The notes below the pieces were generated by a model that was not told where the DNA came from, made no database searches, and was given only the letters and a program-made list of their open reading frames with translations. Positions 11,270 through 23,908 of a stretch of 64,000 nt of DNA are shown piece by piece. The stretch spans positions 19,570,921 through 19,634,920 of the forward strand of contig NC_044554.1 of the NCBI RefSeq assembly GCF_007565055.1, in the 5' to 3' direction. Every line of letters starts with the position of its first letter. The stretch's first letter is position 1. The position numbers were made by a program, and so were the translations under genes. Source of the stretch: Rhinopithecus roxellana (Eukaryota > Chordata > Mammalia > Primates > Cercopithecidae).

Positions 11270-13284
11270 GGAGGAAAGTTTTAATTTAATTCAATTTGCT
11301 TTGAAAGTGCTTCATCCTCGGTAGTCAATATTTTTGGTAGAGTAAAAGGAAATGCACATTTATGTTCTGAGATTTTGAAGCAGTAAACATTTATTTTTCA
11401 GCTAATAACAAGACTCTTTGGCAAGTGGTTGCTGATGACAGATGTTTACCATTCTCCAAGCTTAGAGAAAGGATTCCTTTGAACAGTGGGATTTATGTTG
11501 TCTCAGTAAAGCAGTGACTAGACTGACCTTTGCAAAATGCTCTAAAATTGATTATAAGAGGATAGAGACTTTAATGAAATAAATAGATTTAAAAGGTAAC
11601 ACGAAATGCACAAGAAGGCACACACAAATAATAGCAAACTGTACATTGAAGGCCAAAGAAGTCACATATTGATCAATAACTCCATCTGTGAGGTCAATAG
11701 GAATGAAATGGAAAATAGACAGAAAGCCATCCAAACGCTGGTTGTCAGATCTTTTCCTTCAAAGTCAAATGGAGACAGGTACATTCCGCAAATGGAACGT
11801 TAGTTTCTTGACTCTATTTAGAAGGCCTTTGATTAGCTTGCAAAAAAAAAAAATGCAAATTCTTGGGCTTTCCTCATGTTTTACTTAATGTCTCCAAAAC
11901 CACACTTTTAACATACGTGTATCAGACCTCAAGGATACTCAGTTTAAGAATAGCTGCTCTAATTTGGGCTTCAGTCTTCACCTTATCATTTTGTAGTCTA
12001 AGAGTAGGTTCTAAGTTGGAAGAAAAAGAAGATTAAGGCATGTGAGTGCTTGGGTCTAGGAGTCAGGAAACAGTAAACATTGGAAACATACAGGAAAACT
12101 CCACTGAAGGGGGAATTGGGATTGGGTTGGAGGGAGATTGGACATTGAGAAAAAAAAAGATTAAATATTTCTTATGTTGATATTAGTCATATTTCTTGGT
12201 TTCAAGTATTAGAACCAAACTCTGACTATCCTAAGCAAAACATTAATAATAATAATTTCACCAGAAAGACATTGGAGGTTCACAAAATTTATGACAGGCT
12301 AGTTTGTCTAGATTTAGTTTGGTAAACAAACTAGATTTAGTTTGGTAAACAAGCAAAGATCAAAGGGGCTGTAGAAGGCTAGCTAGTAAGAGGATGACAA
12401 GATTCATGCAGCAGTAAGAGGCTGGTTTAGACTGCCACTTTAGGGAATATAAGCTGTAACTTGCTACTAAGATCATCAAGATTCATGGTCTGAGGAGCCC
12501 CAAAGTCAAACTGACTAATCCCAAAGTATGTGCTTTCTCCTGGCTCTGTTGGTATGGAGTGAGAAATATCACCCCCTTTGGTATTTATGGGTCTGGGCAG
12601 TACCTCTTATCAAGGTTCCACAAACTGGGGTTTGACAACAGGCAGAGAAGCTGTGAATAGGAAGTAGGAGTGCGGATGCTAGAGAACCAAAAAACTGTCA
12701 AATGTCCACTATGAGCTCCATCAGGAAAGTTCATCTGGGTCCGCTTTCATCACATGCAGGTGAGCTCAATAACCACTCATGGTAGAACCTACTTTTCTCA
12801 GCCCTTTATCCATCTCTGCTCCCATTCACATGAAGACTTACATATCTGATATATTTTCTAGTTAGAACCTTCTCATTCCTTGTGCTCAATATCTTGCCAA
12901 ATACAGTCATTCAGTATTTCTTACTTATTACTTTCTAGGATTCTGTAATTTTCTGAACATATTTGAACAGACTGAATGCAATCTTACTCTTATTCAATAC
13001 TGTGTTGGGAAGCAGTACATTGCAAAGGCAGACACAGTCTAAAGCCAAAAATAAACAGTCAAAATTCTCCAATTTAATTCTTAGGTTTTTGTAATGGCCA
13101 TAGTTCTCAGCAGTAGTACTATAAACAAAAATAATTGACTTAAAACTGGAATATTTTCATGTTTTAAAAATGTGAGTCAAATTAATTTAAAAATGTATGT
13201 TCAACCAACTCATGTCAAACAGATCTCTCAAATATTTACCAAATTCCTTCTTGGCTGCCCATCACTCTTCTTGTCCTTATTCTA
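11270..13284. other. Mostly unassigned; small 22-bp tandem duplication
   Basis: No gene is seen. A 22-base unit ('actagatttagtttggtaaa' plus 'ca') occurs twice in tandem around 12307-12352. The segment 12200-12560 resembles an old interspersed repeat I cannot name; a similar-looking stretch occurs near 34.9-35.2 kb. Confidence 0.4.
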
Positions 13285-13470
13285 AATGAAATTCCATTTT
13301 AGTAGGGAGATAAAAATAAAATTAGATACATTATAAAAATAATACAAGATTACACTTTATGATAGTGTTTGCTTAACATAAGATACACCTTCATAAAAGA
13401 AGTAGAGTTCAACTTAGACTTTGAAAAGCAAAGGGCATCTAGATGAAAGGGAGTAAATCAAAATTGGGGA
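13285..13470 (-). repeat. Probable L2 fragment
   Basis: The order 'attttagtagggagataaa', 'tttatgatagtgtttgc' and 'ttcaacttagactttgaaa' follows the antisense form of a common L2-derived segment ('acattctagtgggggagaca...gatagtgataagtgc...ttgagc'). Divergence is high, so the family call is tentative. Confidence 0.45.
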
Positions 13471-13899
13471 AGCTATGCTGTGTTCTCCACTTAAAGGCAA
13501 CATTGTACTGCTTAGTACCTTTGTAACTAAACATTATTTCGCTCCTACTACTTCCTTATTCAATTAGCTGGCCCACTTGGTAGGAACTTGAGTTTTCTCT
13601 TGTCTTAGAAGATTTTTCGTTCAGTTCTGCCCTGTTTTTATATAGAATTTAAAAATGTTTGGTAGTCATTTGATCTACTGATGTTAAGATGTGGAATACT
13701 TTGCAGGTAATATCCTTAATGCTAAGATGTCTAGAGAACATGGATCCATCTAGAAATGCTTTGCTCATCATTAGTAGTTATTAGTAGCTTTGTTTATTCC
13801 AAAACTCATAATGTTTTCTCCAGAACCTATCTCTGAAGTAGGAGAAAGTAGAATAGGTATGCTGTCTTCTCTCTTCTCCAGGGAGGAAACAGAGCAAGC

Positions 13900-14480
13900 T
13901 TGACATGACAATTAGAGCCAACCTCCTGGTAAAATTTTCCAGTGGCCTCTCATTTTACTTAGGATAAAATCTAAATTCCATAGCATGGTCCATTTGCTAC
14001 GCATAATTCAGCCCTGTCTCCTTTCTAACCTCAATTCAAACCATTTTCTTCCTTCCACACTATGCTGCAACCACACTGGAACCTCTCTTATTACCCAGAT
14101 ACATCAATGTACTTCTGAACTCAAGGTTTGTGTTCTTCTTGATACCACTACTTGGAATCTTTTTTCTCAAGTTCTAGAAATGCTGTGTCTTCTTTTGCCA
14201 GGCCTTAACTCGTGTTGTACAACCCAGAAAACCTGCCCTGATGACTCAACCTGTAGTTGTCTCTCTTTTATCCAATTTACTTTCTGCCATAGCATCCTGT
14301 TTATTTGATGTAACTCGTCACCTGAAAATTATCTTGGAATGTATTAATTCTCTATCTTTCCACTATTTTAGCTCCAGAAGGGCAGGGATGGTATATGCCC
14401 TGATAACCAATGAATCTCCAGTGACTTGACGATCACTTGGCATACAGAAACTCTAAGGGTAAATGTTTTGATGACCAATG
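13900..14480 (+). repeat. L2 LINE 3' end
   Basis: Long L2 3' region: 'cagtggcctctcattttac', 'aggataaaatctaaattcc', 'tccatttgctacgcataatt', 'cagccctgtctcctttctaa', then the 'gaaaacctgccctgatga' part, and 'tccagaagggcagggatgg' near the 3' tail. The plus-strand frames here (107 and 62 codons) lie in this region and are remnants or chance, not a working L2 protein. Confidence 0.8.
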
Positions 14481-16284
14481 CTGACTCTGTTATAGATGAA
14501 GGATTATAGAGGCAATTACAGAGGGCTCAATTTTGATGACAATGGGAAAAAATTAATCTTATATTCCTTATAAGAGTGAACTTGAAAAGCAGTTGGGTCA
14601 TTTCATTGTTTGCTCTATTGATGGTAACATCAATAATCATGAGATCAATTATATTACTGAAATTCTAGAAGCCAGGTCTATCACTGTCTTTTTTTTTTTC
14701 ATTTACTCCATGACACCAAGAGTCTATAATCACTAACAAGGAAGAGTTCTTGCAATGGTTCAGACTTTAGCGGCAGGAAGGAAAAAATCATTCTGAGGAG
14801 ATAATGCAACATTATCCTATGCCTGTACACATAAATAAAATAAGGGATGAAGTTAAGATTCTGACTAAAGTGGATATTGTTTAGGGGAGCTGTAAGAAAT
14901 AAAATTACTTGGAAGTAATGTTAGATTATTGTTAAGGTATGATAAGACTAAACAATAATCCAGGAATAAAAGCATAAAGTCCATACTGGAAATACTTGTC
15001 AATAAATTTAATTTTTTGTACAGGGAAGTGGCCCCAAATTAGCAATGTTTGCAAAGAGTAATCTGTCGGTTATATATTGAGTGAACCCCAAAGGAGAGCA
15101 AAAAGAAGTAAAAAGGTTTCTTAAGAAGCACAATTAATGTTTCCATGCTTGCCAAGAGAATTGCCTTTGCTTTGATGAATATAAATTTTAATATTTGTTT
15201 GAACTCCTTTGCAAGAACATATATTTTCTCTTTACTGCATAAACTATTGGAATGTTATTACTTAGAGAAAAAATAAAAGGGATAGGTCTTCACAACTGTA
15301 TAGCAAGTAGGATGACTTGTATGTTGACCCGAATTAATTTCTTTTTTTTTTTTTTCCTTCTTTCTCTTTCGCAGATGCCATCTTCCGTTTTCACTGTTCC
15401 TCTTTCTTTTTAATAGACATCTATTTTACAGAGTTGTTAATGTGAGTTCAACAAGATGACATTGTGGGGGATAAATGAGAGGAAGAAATACAGAATAGAT
15501 TCAGGAATTTGGCCGAGAGACTGGTGAGTGTGGGCTGGAGATGTTGGAGAAGAATCCAGAAATGTGTGACTGACTGCAGGTCTGCAGGCACCTCCTTTGA
15601 ATTTGTGAAGGGCAGGAATCTCTCTTGGTCTCCTCCCACACTGAATTTAGCAACCCTGAAATCATTTCCTAGACTGCCAAAAAGAGAAAAACTCATGAAG
15701 TCACTTCAGTTTTTGTCCCTCCTCACTTGCATCTATTTTCCATGCAGAAGCTGGAGGCATCTTTTCATTTCCCAGATAAATTTTGACTTGCAATCACATT
15801 ATGTGGTTCAAAATATGCGAGTCATTTACACTTTATTGAGTTATCCTTTTTCTCTTATGACTTTAGAAATTTCTCTGTATTCTTAATGTGTGAAAGCTAC
15901 AATGTGTTCAGGTGTGAGGTTTTATTTGTTGCTTGTTTAATTGTTTTGACTTTGCTTGGCATTATATGAGTTTTTACAAAATGTGGAATCATATTTCTAA
16001 AGTTCTGAGAAATTAGTACTCATTATAGTAGCATTTCCTATTATTTCTAAGTATATTTTCTATGACCTCATCTAGTATTCCATTTACATGTTTAAACTTC
16101 TAGATTTACGCCTCATACTTCTTAACTTCTCTTTGATAATTTCTAGAGTTGGTACGCATTATGCACAGTCGTTGTGTTCTAGAAAGTCTTTGGTGACATT
16201 GAATTAGGGAATACTGAGCCATTGCTACTAGGGTGCAATCTCACTTAGATTATAAACTTAAACCCTAAAAAACAATTTATCCTG
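14481..16284. other. No recognisable element; splice-acceptor-like tract
   Basis: No repeat family or gene is identified. At about 15341-15374 a 30-base pyrimidine run ends in 'ctttcgcag', which has the form of a mammalian 3' splice site. A 125-codon plus-strand frame at 15509-15886 has no recognisable domain. Neither is enough to call an exon. Confidence 0.35.
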
Positions 16285-16445
16285 GAAGATTCTATTTTCT
16301 TTACTTTACAAAAGAGAAAATGAGATTCAGAAATGTTCAATGACTTGTCTAAGGTCACCCCATCAACAAATGCCAAAGTTGGGACCCAAACTCCTTCCAA
16401 CTTACCCTAGAGCCAAAGCTTCTTGCACTGCAGTATACTGCCCCC
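16285..16445 (-). repeat. MIR SINE
   Basis: Antisense MIR: 'cttgtctaaggtcaccccat' matches the 'cttgcccaaggtcacacag' core, preceded by 'gaaaatgagattcagaaatg' and followed by 'gttgggacccaaactcc' and 'ttcttgcactgcagtatact'. Nearly full length. Confidence 0.85.
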
Positions 16446-18599
16446 TGCTCCTCCATTTTGTCCTTGTCTTTGTATGAAAGCTGAAATAAGAAGGACAGCA
16501 TCACCTTAGTTTGACCTAGCTTGGGATATGTGCATCTGTCAACTCAAATTTTTCACCACACTCTGCATGCCCGTGAATGACAGCAAGTGTGCTGTGAGGA
16601 TTGATTTTAGAATTACAAATAAATTTTAATGAGTAGATGAATTTCCAAATATGAAATCTGTGAATAATGAGAATCAGCTGTGTCTCTGTACCGCCACCAG
16701 GTAGAATTCCTCAGTCTTGCAGATCACTATTTTGTTCTTCAGTTAGGTTCAATTTGTTATTTGACTTAACTATGATGAGTTTCCATTATTCTTAATTTCA
16801 AACAAAATAGTAGTTTTATGATCTCCAAGTTCTATGTCCACAACAGTCAATTTTTGTTCCAAAATTATGTACTTCTGCATCTTGAGTGTATTTCTCTTAT
16901 CTCTTTGAAGATAGTAACTATATTTACTCAAAATTCGTTTTGTATTTATATATTATCTGTATGTTATTGAGTATAAATTCTTTGTTTCTTGCATTTGTTG
17001 CTTCCCTTTCTGGCATTTCTCAGATGGTGGCTGATTCTTAGTCATGTGTTCACCATGTGTCTTTGATTATCGCCACCTGCTGACACCATGGCCTTTTAGT
17101 GCAGATAGTTGTTGGTGATGCCATTAGTTTACGTCTAGCACTTGTGGGAGGCTTTGTTCACTGCTTCGCCTTGGATATGAGGATCTTTTATCCTCTTTAC
17201 CCTCTTAATGCAGCTATATATTAACATCTGTTTTATAAACTTTTTACAATGTCAGTTTTAAACTGATAATCCATAATGTCAGTTTTGAATAGGAGCCAGA
17301 AATTTTGGTATGAATGATCAGTCCACTACCTTCAAGCTAAAAGTCCCATGATATTGTCAGTCCTGGTAGGACATGTAGCTATGGAAACAAAACTTCCTGA
17401 CATAGATTAGACCATAGCAAAAAGTGCATCCAGAGCCAAGCAGTATGCCTGAATGGAGGAGATTAAGGGAATAAATGCTCTGATATCTATTTCTTCTCTT
17501 CCTCTCATCTCCTGCTGGTGCCTTTTCTTTTCTTTTCTTTCTTTTTTCTTTTTATTCTTTGGCTAGAACCAATAATAAGCCAGAGAATTGGTAAGCCCAG
17601 GAGATATAATCCATTGAGAATTTTAAAGCAGAGCCTAGAAGAACAGAGAAGAAAAAATCAGCACATCAAAGTAATTTTTCTTTTTTTACTTTGCCCACAC
17701 CTGCCTTTAAGCATTCAATGTGGTGTTTAATTGATTGTGAACTTAGAATTGAGGGCTAATTTCTAGTATGTGCCAAAGTTAATATTCCTGTTAGCATAAT
17801 CTAACCCTCTGATTATGATTTTATTTCTAGGTCAAAAAAATGTACTAATTTGCAGTCAACATCTATAATCTAGACTATAGATTGATATACAAATACATAA
17901 AATATGCACGTATATTTTGTTAATAAATATATTTTACTAAAATACATACAAAAACACAATTATCTTATCTGAATCTTAGTGTCTTTACTAAGAAGCTTGA
18001 TATATATTAAAGTCCAACAGTGATCTGAAAATCGAGAGACTGGGGCTGGAATACTTCCGAATAACTCAACTGAGTAATAACTCAACTGAATGCCCTCTCT
18101 TTACTAGGCCTTCTTAGTACATTCTGCCTTTCTTTTCTTTTTTTTTAAGAGAAGAAAACGAAGCAGTTAAGGCAAATATTTGCCATGCTTGATAAACAAT
18201 GTTCTGATGTTCTAACTAATTCTTATCAAGGCATCCAATGTCAGCTGAGTTAATACACCATTACACAGAAAATAAAAGTATCATCAGGAATACAATCTAC
18301 TAATTTGCTGATCGTGGTCAAACAGTAACCAGTAGGTAACAATGGCATAACAAACAGATACTCACTGAACTATATTTAGAATATTCTATGCAGTTCTTTT
18401 TCTCTTCAACTCTATACTTGATGGTAAAATAATATCTTTTGGTATCCTTTGTTATTGCTAAGTATACCAAAATATTATTGTGAGAAAAATTACATAAAGC
18501 TTACATGCATATATATTTTCCCCTAATCAAATTTGCTTCCCAAGACATTTTGTTTTGGCAAATAGGAAGCATATAAATAATTTCTTCAAATTAATTGTA
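16446..18599. other. No recognisable feature
   Basis: AT-rich unassigned DNA with a short TTTTC-rich pyrimidine run at about 17522-17562. Frames are under 75 codons. 17340-17690 resembles an interspersed repeat I have seen but cannot name. Confidence 0.4.
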
Positions 18600-18795
18600 A
18601 TTAATTCATTACAATTCAGAGGCCATTAATAGACACATGTACCATGTGTCAGGAACTGTGATAGGGACTGAGAATAAGAGGATGAAAAATCACGGTCATT
18701 GCCTTAAAGAGCTACCATAAAATAGACAAAAAAGCCAGGTAGGCAATGATACACAGGACAATAGGTGAAGCAAAGTCTATAGGTGAAATAAGTGG
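18600..18795 (-). repeat. L2 LINE 3' end fragment
   Basis: Antisense L2 tail: 'catgtaccatgtgtcagga', 'actgtgatagggactgaga', 'tcattgccttaaagagct' then 'caggacaataggtgaagc'. This corresponds to the usual 'tactatgtgccaggcactgtgctaggcactgggg' pattern. Confidence 0.65.
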
Positions 18796-19084
18796 CATGG
18801 AAATAAGTTAGAGAGACTGTGATTAACTGTTTGAGAGGCTTATTGGTCTCATAGAGGAGTTGCAATCTAAATTGTGTTTTATAGTAGGCTTACCAGCTTC
18901 CTTCAAAGTGTGTATTTATATGAATTGGTGGTGGGTTGGGGAGTACAAGGGAAAAGGAAAGTGTCCTTTGGTTGAGCATTTCTCTCAAGGAAGAATATAA
19001 ATAAGTCATTTACTATCATTTGCCCTCTGATCTCTTAATTTTAAAATTCTTTATAGTTTGTAACTCCAAATCCAAATATTAGAA

Positions 19085-19290
19085 TCAGCCATGTGACAGC
19101 ATTGATTGCCTATCAACATCATTGAGGATCTCTATGTGAAAGGTGCCAGCAATAGTGGTGGTGGAAGACACACAGATGAACAACGAATACTCCTTTAAAG
19201 CAGTAATCATCTAGTAAATGGGCAATATACATGTAGACAGAAAGTACATAAAATGATGACTAGTATAGCAGTGACACTGACACAACAAAA
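19085..19290 (-). repeat. Probable L2 fragment
   Basis: A weaker antisense L2 pattern ('tctatgtgaaaggtgccagc', 'cacacagatgaacaacgaat', 'gtagacagaaagtacat'). It may be a second piece of the same insertion event as the L2 at 18.6 kb. Confidence 0.45.
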
Positions 19291-19855
19291 AATAACATAA
19301 TAATTAAAATAAAATATTAGTGCCATATATATAATGTTAGTTACATTTTTGTAGTGTTTCTCACTGATACAACATTTTTCTTGACATTAATTTCATTTAA
19401 TGTCCACAAATACTCTGAAGTTGATGTTGATATTTCTATGTTATAAATGAAAACAAAATAGGCACATAAAGGTAATAAATATATAAAAAAATAAATGAAG
19501 AGAAATATTTTTATGGTCAAGTGTAGTTAGAGAAAAAGAAAAAAGGCTGTAAAAGATGGACTGGGCTTAAAGCCATTGAGAAGAGGCTGGGAAGGCTTGT
19601 CACATGAGTTAATGTAAAAAAGAAGATGAGGGATATGAATATGTAGATCATAACAGTGAGCAGATCAGCTTGGCTAGAACAGGCATAGAAAAAAATAACT
19701 ACATATAGGCATGCAAAATCTATAATAAAAATTAGGAAAAAACTCACATTCAACAATAGAAAAATTATTAAATTATATATTTATAGGATGGAATGTTAAG
19801 TATTGAACTCTGATTTAAAATAGTATCTGTAAATCATAGTAATGATGAAAATAAT
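19291..19855. other. AT-rich, no recognisable feature
   Basis: Low-complexity AT-rich DNA; nothing supported. Confidence 0.4.
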
Positions 19856-19859
19856 TAGC

Positions 19860-20965
19860 TTTTACATAACCAATCTTTGCATAATGAATAAACACAGATG
19901 GTACAAAATTCAGAAAATACAAAAGGGTTGATAGTGAAAAGTGCTCGTTTCTCCCTGGTCCTCATTTCATTCCCCACCCAGAGGCAAACATGATGACAGG
20001 TCACATATATTTCTCTGTAGATAATAGGTGCATGTACAAGCAGGTACACACATATATTACAATACATATATATCCATTTTTATTCCCAGATTATAAATAT
20101 TTGTTTCTTAAACTTGTTTTCTTTTTAAATTTAACAATATATCTTGGAAATGGTTTAAAATCAGTTTATGTAGAGCTGCCATTGTAGAAATGCACTACAA
20201 TTTGTTGATGGGCATTTAGGTTCTTTAACTATTTTGTTTTTTATAAACAATACCATAAAGGGGCAGAGTAGATACAATTTAAATTTTGATAGGCATTGCC
20301 AAATTGCCTTCTGTAAAGGTTATGTGAGTTTATATCTCACCAAGAGAGTATGAGAACAGCTCCTTCCTCACACCCTTGCCAGCATAGTACATTTTCAAAC
20401 TCTGTTATCTGCCAAAATGAATTAAAATGTATGTATTACTTTTTTAAAAAAGTAAGGCTGAACATCTTGAAAAAAATCATATTTCTTTTGTTGATGGATA
20501 ACTGGTTACTATCCTTTGCTTATTTTAATTGGGTCATTGACTTCTTTCCTATTAATTTTAATTATTCTTATAATCATCTGTTTCACAAGTTTTGTCTCAC
20601 AGTTTTGTCTTTAAGCCTGACTGCATTTGTGATGCCTGTACCCTGTAATTATGTTTTATTCATGTGTAGTTGAGTTGATAAATTATTTCATATTTTCTTC
20701 ATTTTATCATTTTACCTTATATTTTATCATTTACCTTATATTTACATCTTTGATTCCTTTAGCATTTAAAAAATAACAAATGCAAGAAGGAAGGATCCTA
20801 TGTGGTTACCTTAACATCACTTGTTGAAAAATTTATCTTTTCCCCAATTATGTGAAATGCCTCCATCATATAGTAAACTGATGTAACTTTAAATTGATTT
20901 CTGGACTCTCTTGTCTATTTATTAATCTGTATAAATATACCTTGTCTGTCATTACCTAACTTGCT
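19860..20965 (-). mobile_element. L1M (L1ME/L1MC-like) 3' region
   Basis: Antisense L1M 3' region in order: 'attccccacccagaggcaaa' (from 'ccacccagagataacc'), 'aacaatatatcttggaaatg', 'gttgatgggcatttaggttc', 'ttttgataggcattgccaaa', 'ttgccttctgtaaaggttat', 'cacccttgccagcatagt', 'ccccaattatgtgaaatgcc' and 'tttctggactctcttgtct'. It is non-coding remains of an ancient LINE; no ORF2 domain is intact. Confidence 0.85.
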
Positions 20966-21199
20966 TTAAATATGTGTAACTACTTAGTGACTCTCAGTCT
21001 CCCTCACTATAACTATATGCATGAATAATCATGTTGGTTGACCAACATAGTTGGTAACATAGTTCACCCTTTATTATGTTTATTTTTAAAATCTTCAGGG
21101 ACAGTGACTTATTAATAATATGCAAAGGTTAATGTAAAAATATACTTCCTCCACTACTGCAACTAGTCCTAAAGTAAATGAGTGCTAGTCCCACAAAAT

Positions 21200-22500
21200 A
21201 AATGATTTATTTCCTTCTTCCTCTATCACTGATCCTTTACTTTTCTCATCGTTGGCCAGAACTTTGGTCTAGTGGCTTGCTTCCTGAGGGTTTGGAGCCC
21301 TAAGTTGCTTTAATGTTGCTAGTTTGTATTTTCTGCAATTGCCTGTAACATTCCTCAATAGGCATGAAAACACCAAGAGGCTCCAGTGAACTTCTGGGAC
21401 CTGGACATATTCCTCTCTGCCCACATTGTGTTACAACAACCCCTCCTTATGGTATTCCAGATCATGCCCAACAATATTGTAACTCCTTTCTTTATCTGCT
21501 GTTCCATTGGTATAAGAGAATCCTGACCAGCCTCTATGTTAATAGAACCCTTGCTGTGTACACAGGTAGATGTTTCCCCTTGTTGCTTCCCTTCCCCAAT
21601 GCCACTCAGGAGCTGGGTCTTCTAATCCAACAGAAACTCAATTTATAAGGTGAGGAAGTAGAAATTCTGCAAAAGGGTTACTGGGAGCAAAGGCACAGGG
21701 GCTAATCATGCTTCCATTATTTGTTTCTTGCACTCAAGTAGTCTAGTTACTGGGGACACAGTGCATTAGTTCAGTGCATACATCTCATCCTAGAAGATGC
21801 CCCAAGATGCTGTTTTAGATGCTTTAGTTGGTGTTTGAATATTCTATTAAGCCAGCTTCTTCCAAGATGACACACTGTGTGAGAGGACCAGCAAATCCCT
21901 GGTCAGGCATTTAGTGTCCTACCTTCTTTCTTAGAATGGATCATTTGATCTGAGTTTATACTACAGAGGGTCCCATGTACTCTATAAGCGTTTGAGTTGT
22001 GTTGTGTCAAGAGACACTGTGAACAGGAAAGACAACTTGATATCCAGAGGTGATTTCAATTCTGGCAAGAGAAAATTGCTGTCACCTGCAGCATGAATGT
22101 AGTCCAAACTGATCAACCTGACATAAAATGGCTGGACTCCATAAGCAATGTTTCTATATGTAAGACCTGGCTTTGGTTTCTGTTGCTGGCAGATTGGGAA
22201 TTCCACAGTTGCAGTGGTAGATCAGCAGCTTTAGTGCAATATTTTTGCTCTGTGTCCCATTGACCTAGAGCAGCCCTTCACATATTCTGGTTTGCACAAG
22301 CATAAAAAAAAAAAAAAAAACTGAATGGATTCATATAGATGTCCCACATAGTGATGAGGCACAGAAGCTCCAAGGTCAGAAAGGAAGGCATACAGAGTGG
22401 AGTGGAGGCAAGATGTTGTCAAGTGACATCTTTATGCAGCTGGTTAATGCAGCAATGGCCAAAGCAAAAATGGATTGAGAGGATGCGACACAGAACATAT
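21200..22500 (-). pseudogene. ERVL-type endogenous retrovirus pol relic (integrase to dUTPase region)
   Basis: Read on minus, 22206-21982 encodes a stretch with a Cys-Gln-Gln start ('CQQQKPKPG') followed 20-odd residues later by 'LDYI' and then 'VSLDTT'. That spacing resembles the integrase linker and 'WQxDYIGPLP...VDTATG' core of ERVL elements, with the GPLP part gone. Further downstream on minus (21650-21250) the order of 'aggaatatgtccaggtcc', 'ggagcctcttggtgtttt' and 'aaaccctcaggaa' resembles the 3' end of ERVL pol. A17 at 22303-22319, stops and frameshifts break it. No flanking LTRs were found. This is an inactive fossil; the family call is by eye. Confidence 0.55.
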
Positions 22501-22859
22501 TGAGTCATCTGATATTACAACTCTTTAAGAAATAAGTCTTTAAGAATGTTATTTTGCTTTTAGTAAAATCAAACAGAACATGGATGTAAAAGAATACATC
22601 AGATCCCAAGGCTAGGAATAAGTCGTTTTACAACTAGGCAGGACTAAGGAAGGAAAATCTCTACTTTTAAGTAGCAAATCTTGTAAGCTCTTGAATAGAC
22701 ACATGGTATATGAGTACTTTAAGGTCCTTGATACAGATTATGAAATTGTTTCTTCAAATTACCTAAGTAAAGTACATTGTGTAAGAGTGTCAACTTCATG
22801 GTATCTTTGACAGCATTGGGAAGGAAAATTTTAGTCTCAGAATTTGGCAGTTGAAGAGT

Positions 22860-23060
22860 GGCATCATATTTTATATGCGTAATTATTTAATTACTAGTAT
22901 AGTTACATTTTTAAAACTTATGTGTGCTTATTCACCTCTGGTTTGCCTGTTCAACAGTTCAAATCATTTTCCCATTTTTAAACTGAATCTTTTTATAATA
23001 TACATTGCAAATATTTTCCATTTTTAAAGTTTCCCTTCTATTATTGTGACTTTAAATATT
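22860..23060 (-). mobile_element. Probable L1M fragment
   Basis: The antisense pattern 'gtttgcctgttcaacagttc', 'attttcccatttttaaactg' and 'attgcaaatattttccattt' resembles the L1M 'tgcctgttcatatcctttgcccattttt...gcaaatattttctcc' region. Short and diverged. Confidence 0.5.
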
Positions 23061-23417
23061 AACCCCTTTTTTTCTGCGTTTTTCGTTAAAAGCTGACACT
23101 TGGGTAGTTTTTCTTCAAGTATGGCTTCCCCCCAGCCCCAGGCTCATTACAGAAACAGAAAGCTAAACAAAAACCTTGCCAATTGTACTTCGTTGTCACT
23201 TAATTTATGTTGACTTGTCTCTACTTATCTGTTACCATCTCCATTTGTAAGGCATTATTTGTTATTTTTTAATAGTTATTGATAGATATTGAGAATAACT
23301 TAAAATTTGCCTGGAAGATCAACTGGCCGATAAAATAACATTTTAAAAAATTGTAACTTATCTCCTTTGTTTTGGCTCAAAACAGTTATATTTATCCCTC
23401 ATCTCAAGCAACGTAGA

Positions 23418-23717
23418 TTTTTTTGGGGGCGGGGAGCGGACAGTCTCACTCTGTTCACCTGGCTGGAGTACAATGGCATGGTCTCGGCTCACTGCAACCT
23501 CTGCCTCCTGGGTTCACACGATTCTCCTGCCTCAGCCTCCTGAGTAGCTGGGACTACAGGTGTGTGCCACCACATCTGGTTAATTTTTTTCGTATTTTTA
23601 GTAGAGACAGGGTTTCACTATGATGACCAGGCTGGTCTCCAACTCCTGACCTCATGATCCACTCACCTCAGGCTTCCAAAGTGCTGGGATTACAGACGTG
23701 AGCCACCAAGCCCGGCC
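23418..23717 (-). mobile_element. AluS-like SINE
   Basis: Full-length antisense Alu from 'cagtctcactctgttcacct' to 'gagccaccaagcccggcc'. It carries the 'gtagagacagggtttcacta' and 'gcctcctgggttcacacgat' boxes. The T-rich head is degenerate ('ttttttgggggcggggagc'), so the A-tail has decayed. It is older than the neighbouring Alu at 23.9 kb. Confidence 0.93.
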
Positions 23718-23908
23718 GCAATATCTTGGATTCCTGCTTTTCAAGCTGGTTTACAGACAGCAGCATCAGCATCACATACATGCTTACATAAATTGCAGGC
23801 CCCATACCAGAACTACTAAATTAGAATCTACATTTTACAAGGTTATCTCATCATTCATTTAACATTATTGTTTGAGAAGCATCGTTTTAGACGCTATAGA
23901 TTATTTTC

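Noticed and set aside
13985..14308. 107-codon plus frame as a gene
   Set aside because: It lies wholly in an L2 3' region; the L2 protein end is not intact.
15509..15886. 125-codon plus frame as a possible exon
   Set aside because: No domain, no homologue I recognise, no paired splice donor of note; retained only as a low-interest splice-site remark.
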